Below the pieces are notes generated by a model. That model saw only the letters and a list, made by a program, of their open reading frames with translations. It was not told the origin of the DNA and searched no databases. The position numbers and the translations under genes are program-made. This document shows, one piece after another, positions 6,910 to 10,902 of a stretch of 10,902 nucleotides of DNA; the stretch's first letter is position 1; each line of letters opens with the position of its first letter. The stretch lies in the NCBI GenBank assembly GCA_964424545.1, contig CAYRJN010000129.1:1-10902 (forward strand). The letters run 5' to 3'. The stretch is from JAUVIB01 sp964424545. GTDB taxonomy: Bacteria > Calditrichota > Calditrichia > Calditrichales > Calditrichaceae.

Positions 6910-7839
6910 TTATTCACTCTCCTGAGAGTAAGAATAGATAATGCCCAGCGTTTCTATAAATGCGCTGTCGGATTCCGGTGTATCGGTTATTTGTTCCGCG
7001 GGCATTTTTTCAATCTTATCGGAAAAATTATCGGAAATTAATTTATATATTTTATTATTTAATCCGTTTCCATAAATAAACGCGTTTAATACTTGATTTG
7101 TTTTAAAAGGTATTTGATCGATAAGATTAAGACATTTTTTATGACGATCTTTGGTGAGCATTAGTATTCTTTTTATTTCATTTTCATTTCCGCTGTTAAG
7201 ATTGTGGAGGGTATCGGTAAAAGATAAATAATAATTACCCCCAACATACAAATAGGTATCGAGATGATATTTACCAACTTTAAAAATTAGTTGATTTTCC
7301 GTTTCGTCGGCCAGTTCATTGGCTTTTAAATAATTTTCCACAGAAAAAATATTGAGGCTTAATAAGTTCAATTCCGCTCCGAGTTTCTTGGCCAGAATAT
7401 TGATGTTTTCTATTAAGTCTTTTTTTATGGCGATCATTAAAATTTCTTTGTAGTTATCAAAAGAAACTTCGTTTTCCGTTTTAATAATTTTATATTCGTT
7501 TCTAACGCTGCCGAGATAATTATTCAGTTCCCATTCAATTTGAGTATGAAGCACATCCGGAGCGGCGTTTAAGGGTATTGCAACGCGTTTTGTTTTGGCA
7601 AAATTAACCGGTATGGTAAAATTGATCGTCAGTTCGGAAACATGGTTTTTATCTTTATAATTGAGAATAATATCTGAAATATGCGTAAGGTTTTCAGGAT
7701 TAAGAGCATTGTCGAATGCCGTATTGGGTAGATAAGGATAATTTTTCAAAGATTGTAGCGTTTTTAAATTATCGTCTGCAAATACATGCACCAGTTGAAA
7801 CTCGGTATCTGCAAGAGAAATTCCAAAAATATCTTTCAT
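6910..7839 (-). CDS. PilM-like actin-fold protein of a pilus or secretion platform
   Basis: PilM is a cytosolic actin-fold protein that anchors the PilN/PilO inner-membrane complex of type IV pili; the cytosolic part of GspL is its type II secretion counterpart. This 309-residue protein is soluble, with no signal or TM segment. It has PilM-like landmarks: an N-terminal strand pair DIFGISLADTEFQLVHV (3-19), a helix IEWELNNYLGS followed by VRNEYKII (101-119), KEILMIAIKKDLIENINILA with a following strand (131-165), a glycine turn IYGNGL (255-260) and a C-terminal helix AFIETLGIIYS (293-303). The phosphate-1 motif, normally DxG, is degenerate (GISLAD), so ATP binding may be weakened or lost. There is no clear Shine-Dalgarno. 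The next gene, 15 bp downstream, looks like its membrane partner. A divergent GspL-type or ParM/FtsA-like protein is the alternative. Confidence 0.6.
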   Translation of the reverse strand: MKDIFGISLADTEFQLVHVFADDNLKTLQSLKNYPYLPNTAFDNALNPENLTHISDIILNYKDKNHVSELTINFTIPVNFAKTKRVAIPLNAAPDVLHTQIEWELNNYLGSVRNEYKIIKTENEVSFDNYKEILMIAIKKDLIENINILAKKLGAELNLLSLNIFSVENYLKANELADETENQLIFKVGKYHLDTYLYVGGNYYLSFTDTLHNLNSGNENEIKRILMLTKDRHKKCLNLIDQIPFKTNQVLNAFIYGNGLNNKIYKLISDNFSDKIEKMPAEQITDTPESDSAFIETLGIIYSYSQESE

Positions 7840-7863
7840 AAGCCCGACAATGGTTTAATATTG

Positions 7864-7869
7864 ATTATA
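7864..7869 (-). promoter_or_regulatory. Candidate -10 box for the PilM-like operon
   Basis: A perfect TATAAT on the minus strand lies about 24 bases before the PilM-like start. The -35 position has only a weak match (TTAAGC, 16-bp spacing). It sits downstream of the hairpin that ends the previous gene, consistent with a separate transcription unit. Confidence 0.35.
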
Positions 7870-7929
7870 TCTGAAGTTGTAGGTTGCTTAACAGCTGTAT
7901 TACGGCTATTATTAAATTATTTTGTGCAT

Positions 7930-7970
7930 AAACTAAAAGACGGGGAAATCAAAAGATATCCCTGTCTTTA
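7930..7970 (-). terminator. Probable terminator of the 565-aa protein gene
   Basis: An 11-bp stem (7936-7946 with 7959-7969; arms AAAGACGGGGA and TCCCTGTCTTT, one non-Watson-Crick pair) with a 12-base loop starts about 15 bases after the stop codon at 7985. On the minus strand it is followed by the modest T-rich stretch TTTTAGTTT. Termination may be partial. Confidence 0.55.
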
Positions 7971-7984
7971 AAAAGCGAATAAAA

Positions 7985-9682
7985 TTATTCTTCCCAGCTT
8001 TTGGAATCTTTATAAATATAACCGAAGTTTTCTATTTTCCTGGTAAAAATGCCATAGGCGGGAATTGATTTACCTTCTTCGGCAAAAATAAAAGCGTCGC
8101 CGAGTATGGCTTCCAGCGACTTTAAAGTACCTACGACTTTATCTTTGCCCTCGGGGTTTTTAATTTGTTGCAAAGCATTATCAAGCCCCGTTATTTTGTC
8201 TTCAAACGGCGTTATTCCTCTCGGCAATCTGCGTATTTTTGACATAATTGTATTGTAGTCTTTTAAAGCGTCTACGAGATTAAGGTGCAGCGAATCAAGA
8301 TTGCCGAAAAAATTATCCTGATAGGCTTGTTTAAAAAGTCTGGCGCCGCTTAATGCGTTTTCGATATTCGACTTTAAGTCGCTATAACTTTCGGTTTTAG
8401 GCGCCAGCCCGGCTAATTTATTGAGATCCATATATGCCGAATATAAACTGATATCGTAATACTTCTTAATAAGCGCTTCAATTTCTTTATGTTTAAAGAA
8501 AATATCGGAGTTTCTTTTCAATTTTGTTTTAATCTCTAAAGATTTATTGAGAATAGAAGTCAAAGAATCGAAATAGGCTTTATATTTAGGTAAAAAGGAT
8601 AAGCCTTTAATTAAATCAACAGCCGGCATGGTTTTTCCCCGCAAATCTTCCAATAATAATGGGCTTTCCACTTTTACGGCGCTGGAGTCTTCATTTATAA
8701 GAATTTTATAGGCTTGTTTTTCGCCAGGCGTTAATTCGACCGGACTGTAAAAATCATCTTGCGTTAAGCTGATGATGAGAGAGTCTTCAACCGATAATGC
8801 ATAAAGCGCCTTTTTTGATGTGATAATGAATTTTGTTAGGAATTCTTTATATAAGTTCGCAATAGCCGCATTAATTTCACGCGCTGTGTTGATATCTTGT
8901 TGTTTGTCGGATTTTTGCATAACTTTGAAAGCGTCATCCACTTTTTGTCTAAAACTTTTGACACGATCCGCTACGCTTGTATTTTCTTTAATAACGGTAC
9001 GATTAACTTTTTTACTGAAAGCGTCCAATCGTTTGGAAAGCGGCTTCCATACGTTATAAACGGCATCCATATCAATAGCCTCTAATAAGGCGTTAATTGT
9101 ATCGGTTAAGGCCAAAGATTTTGCCGCATCCGTTTGCAGCGAATAGTCGGAAAAATCACGCCGCATTTGCGAAAGACTGTCTAACATGTGCAATGTTGTA
9201 TTTAATTCGGTAAATCCATTGGAGTAAGCGCCGTTCATATCCACAATAAGTTTTTTGGATTCATCGAGAATTTCGGATTCCACTTTAAAGTAAATTTCGT
9301 TTGCATCAAGATCGTCGACAATATTAGCAAAGTTTTGGTTAATTTCTGATAAGGTTTTGATGAGGGTGATTTTAAAGTAGCTGTCAACATGTCCAACCAG
9401 CGTTCTGGTATAATTTACAACCTGCTGGCGGATCAAAAGAGCGGAATCGCCGTGAACCAAACTTAGCAATTCTCCGGGATCGGAAGTAAATTTATCGGTT
9501 ATTAAATGGTAATATCGTTCCGCTTCATAGATACTGCTCATATTGTCTTGCGCTCTTTGTTTGTCCTTGGCTTCCTGTTTCCAAATTTTCCCCGGTATTA
9601 AAATAACTGCTATTAACCCTGCAAGCAATATAACGATTAACAGGTTAAGGATTACAGTTAATACTGGACCATTCTTTGACAT
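7985..9682 (-). CDS. Large single-TM, helix-rich protein of unknown family
   Basis: I do not recognise the family. The 565 residues begin with a short positive segment (MSKNG) and one transmembrane helix (about 7-30, VLTVILNLLIVILLAG and onward). The remaining ~530 residues are polar and almost wholly helical, probably with coiled-coil or spectrin-like bundles, and are predicted outside the membrane. Just after the TM, KIWKQEAKDKQRAQDNMSSIYEAERYYHLITDKFTSDPGELLSLV has the look of a pseudopilin-like opening (repeated positions followed by xxAxxxYHxxxxKFTxxxxxL) seen in single-TM proteins of Bacteroidota and relatives. There is no prepilin cleavage site with Glu at +5 and no enzyme motif. I chose Met at 9682, after GGAGG, rather than the ATG at 9694 whose first codons form that ribosome site. 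It precedes the PilM-like operon by 145 bp, so a structural role with that platform is a guess from context. Confidence 0.75.
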   Translation of the reverse strand: MSKNGPVLTVILNLLIVILLAGLIAVILIPGKIWKQEAKDKQRAQDNMSSIYEAERYYHLITDKFTSDPGELLSLVHGDSALLIRQQVVNYTRTLVGHVDSYFKITLIKTLSEINQNFANIVDDLDANEIYFKVESEILDESKKLIVDMNGAYSNGFTELNTTLHMLDSLSQMRRDFSDYSLQTDAAKSLALTDTINALLEAIDMDAVYNVWKPLSKRLDAFSKKVNRTVIKENTSVADRVKSFRQKVDDAFKVMQKSDKQQDINTAREINAAIANLYKEFLTKFIITSKKALYALSVEDSLIISLTQDDFYSPVELTPGEKQAYKILINEDSSAVKVESPLLLEDLRGKTMPAVDLIKGLSFLPKYKAYFDSLTSILNKSLEIKTKLKRNSDIFFKHKEIEALIKKYYDISLYSAYMDLNKLAGLAPKTESYSDLKSNIENALSGARLFKQAYQDNFFGNLDSLHLNLVDALKDYNTIMSKIRRLPRGITPFEDKITGLDNALQQIKNPEGKDKVVGTLKSLEAILGDAFIFAEEGKSIPAYGIFTRKIENFGYIYKDSKSWEE

Positions 9683-9685
9683 TAT

Positions 9686-9692
9686 TCCTCCC
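9686..9692 (-). promoter_or_regulatory. Shine-Dalgarno site fixing the 565-aa protein start
   Basis: GGGAGG on the minus strand lies 4 bases before the ATG at 9682. The upstream ATG at 9694 overlaps this site and has no ribosome site of its own, so the shorter protein is preferred. Confidence 0.65.
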
Positions 9693-9743
9693 ATTTTGAT
9701 CGGATAATTCTTTTTTAGTTGTTAATATGAAAAATTAAAAATC

Positions 9744-9772
9744 AAGTTAAAGAAATATAAATTTAATGTCAA
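9744..9772 (-). promoter_or_regulatory. Candidate promoter of the 565-aa protein gene
   Basis: A perfect -35 TTGACA (9767-9772) and a weaker -10 TAACTT (9744-9749) are spaced 17 bp apart on the minus strand, about 60 bases before the chosen start codon. The leader is very AT-rich. Confidence 0.45.
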
Positions 9773-9989
9773 TCTTTTTTTCTTTTTGAAATATTGTCTA
9801 ACATAAATAAATATAAAGACTTCGATGTGAACTTTCCTTAAAATCTCGAGATTGCTCGAAATGACTAATTAGGTGTATTAGTTTCTAAATTTCAATGTGT
9901 TATACTTGTTTTTTTAATGACTATTATCATTATTGAATGTTGTTTTTGCTTGGTTAAATCAGCGAGGCAATATCAAAAGCAAGGCTTAT

Positions 9990-10019
9990 TTGACTTGCTA
10001 AAGACAATTTTTGTACATT
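9990..10019 (+). promoter_or_regulatory. Candidate promoter of the MoeB-like gene
   Basis: A -35 TTGACT (9990-9995) and -10 TACATT (10014-10019) are spaced 18 bp apart. Transcription would start near 10026, leaving a short leader with the AGAGGAG ribosome site. Confidence 0.5.
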
Positions 10020-10037
10020 AAACTCTAATTTGATAGT

Positions 10038-10044
10038 AGAGGAG
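10038..10044 (+). promoter_or_regulatory. Shine-Dalgarno site in front of an ATC start
   Basis: AGAGGAG ends 7 bases before ATC at 10052. There is no ATG, GTG or TTG in that reading frame near this site, and TAG stops at 10034 and 10037 exclude an upstream start in frame. Confidence 0.7.
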
Positions 10045-10051
10045 AAATCGT

Positions 10052-10902
10052 ATCCTTTCATCCGAAGAAATATTACGTTATAGTCGTCATCTGATTTTAG
10101 ATCGCTTTGGTGTTCAAAAACAGGAAAAACTGAAAAACAGTTCTGTCCTAATCGTCGGCGCCGGCGGATTGGGTTCCCCTCTATCGTTATATCTTGCTGC
10201 CGCAGGCGTCGGTAAAATAGGAATAATCGATTATGATATCGTGGATATAAGCAACTTACAGCGTCAAATAGTGTTTGGCGCGGCTGATATCGGGCGTTCC
10301 AAAGTTGAGATAAGTCGTGAAAAATTAAAAGCGTTAAATCCGCATGTTCAAATAAAAACATATAATGAGAAGCTTACGTCCGCAAATGCATTGGAAATTA
10401 TAAAACGCTATGATGTCGTTGCGGACGGCTCCGATAACTTTGCTACGCGCTATTTGGTCAACGACGCCTGTATTTTGTTAAATAAACCGCTTGTTTATGC
10501 TTCCGTTAACCGTTATGAAGCTCGCATAACCGTATTCCGAAAAGATTACGGCCCCTGTTATCGCTGCTTATTCCCTCAGCCTCCCGAACCCGGGCAATCG
10601 CAAAGCTGTGCGGAAACGGGTATTCTCGGTGTATTACCCGGTTTTGCCGGTGTGTTGCAGGCTACGGAAGTCATAAAGATTTTAAGCGGGCTTGGGAGAA
10701 TATTATATGGTCGGCTCTTATTATATGACGCTTTGGAAATGACCATAGCAGAGATAGAGATTGATAATAATGATGACTGTCCATTGTGCGGCGATAAGCC
10801 GACGATTATCGATCTAATGGACTATGAGGCTTTTTGCGGAGTCGGATCGGGACGCGGCGCGGACGAACAGTCGGATGCGAAAATGGAAATATCGGCGCAA
10901 GA
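10052..10902 (+). CDS. moeB: MoeB/ThiF-family E1-like adenylyltransferase, probably fused to rhodanese (partial 3', ATC start)
   Basis: MoeB-type enzymes adenylate the C-terminal Gly-Gly of a ubiquitin-like sulfur carrier (MoaD, ThiS or a relative) for molybdopterin, thiamine or thio-modification. The frame is open for 283 residues and runs off the window. Landmarks from ATC as residue 1: LSSEEILRYSRHLIL (2-16), the ATP-binding GAGGLG loop (36-41), IDYDIVDISNLQRQIVF (Asp and Arg of the adenylation site), DGSDNFATRYLVND, the zinc pairs GPCYRC and CPLCGD, and the catalytic-Cys region QSCAETGILGVLPG. After the second CxxC the sequence reads like the linker to a C-terminal rhodanese domain (DYEAFCGV, then MEISAQ), as in MoeB-R/Uba4-type fusions; the domain itself lies beyond the window. 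Homologues begin with Met where this gene has ATC, placed 7 bases after AGAGGAG. No moaD, thiS or cysteine synthase gene is visible, so the sulfur-carrier partner is unknown. Confidence 0.9.
   Translation, partial: MLSSEEILRYSRHLILDRFGVQKQEKLKNSSVLIVGAGGLGSPLSLYLAAAGVGKIGIIDYDIVDISNLQRQIVFGAADIGRSKVEISREKLKALNPHVQIKTYNEKLTSANALEIIKRYDVVADGSDNFATRYLVNDACILLNKPLVYASVNRYEARITVFRKDYGPCYRCLFPQPPEPGQSQSCAETGILGVLPGFAGVLQATEVIKILSGLGRILYGRLLLYDALEMTIAEIEIDNNDDCPLCGDKPTIIDLMDYEAFCGVGSGRGADEQSDAKMEISAQ

Larger units (their letters stand above)
9695..10051. other. AT-rich divergent intergenic region
   Basis: This roughly 350-bp gap separates the divergent 565-aa and MoeB-like genes and holds candidate promoters for both. 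A short motif, CTCGAGATTGCTCGAAATGA, at about 9845-9864 resembles degenerate fragments of small interspersed repeats seen in many genomes, but only one copy is present here. A 34-codon plus-strand ORF (9917-10021) lacks a ribosome site and is probably not a gene. No RNA gene or riboswitch fold was recognised. Confidence 0.6.

Noticed and set aside
7985..9682. Prepilin or pseudopilin identity for the 565-aa protein
   Set aside because: The Gly before the TM helix is not followed by Glu at +5, and the protein is far longer than pilins; only a general resemblance after the TM remains.
7985..9694. Longer start (ATG at 9694) for the 565-aa protein
   Set aside because: The first four codons of that version form the GGGAGGAATA ribosome site for the Met at 9682, and the upstream ATG has no ribosome site.
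9845..9864. Possible interspersed repeat or attachment site (CTCGAGATTGCTCGAAATGA)
   Set aside because: Only one degenerate copy in the window and no partner inverted or direct repeat, so it cannot be called a repeat element.
9917..10021. Possible 34-codon small protein on the plus strand
   Set aside because: No Shine-Dalgarno sequence, and it overlaps the candidate MoeB promoter; nothing supports translation.
9954..10361. Minus-strand ORF of 135 codons at the right end
   Set aside because: Antisense to the MoeB-like gene, whose plus-strand reading shows full family motifs.

Overview
The window looks like chromosome from a Gram-negative bacterium, probably in the FCB group. Calditrichota, Ignavibacteriota, KSB1 or a similar lineage would fit. 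The evidence is a citrate synthase of the mitochondrial/eukaryote-like type, AT-rich intergenic DNA, and a protein with an outer-membrane-barrel-like ending (C-terminal aromatic residue). The phylum is inferred from protein style, not shown by a marker gene. No RNA gene, CRISPR array, intact insertion sequence or phage gene was seen.

Layout. Positions 3-389 hold the 3' end of a plus-strand gene whose product ends like an outer-membrane beta-barrel. A gene-poor gap (390-728) follows. Everything from 729 to 9682 is then on the minus strand. In the direction of transcription this block reads: a 565-aa single-TM helical protein (9682-7985); a PilM-like actin-fold protein (7839-6910); a PilN/PilO-like single-TM protein with a long acidic N-terminal region (6894-5692); rsmD; coaD; pta; an FmdB-type zinc-ribbon protein (3659-3393); a citrate synthase with its own promoter-like sequence and a strong terminator; and an NnrS-like 12-TM protein (1796-729). 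From the PilM-like gene to the zinc-ribbon gene, spacings are 14-15 bp or less, with two overlaps, so they probably form one operon. At the right end a divergent plus-strand gene encodes a MoeB/ThiF-family E1-like adenylyltransferase and runs off the window, apparently heading into a rhodanese domain.

How the genes fit together. rsmD-coaD is a common housekeeping pair (rRNA methylation and CoA synthesis). coaD, pta and citrate synthase all concern CoA, acetyl-CoA and its use. The least described part is the PilM-like plus PilN/PilO-like pair. It has the architecture of the inner-membrane assembly platform of type IV pili or type II secretion, condensed to two proteins, and lies next to a large single-TM helical protein with no recognised family. 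No ATPase, secretin, prepilin or prepilin peptidase gene is visible here.

Two start-site points matter for annotation. The MoeB-like gene has no ATG, GTG or TTG at the expected start: a good Shine-Dalgarno sequence is followed at normal spacing by ATC, exactly where homologues have their initiator Met, so automatic gene callers are likely to miss or truncate it. The zinc-ribbon gene and the 565-aa gene should start at internal Met codons, each preceded by a GGAGG.
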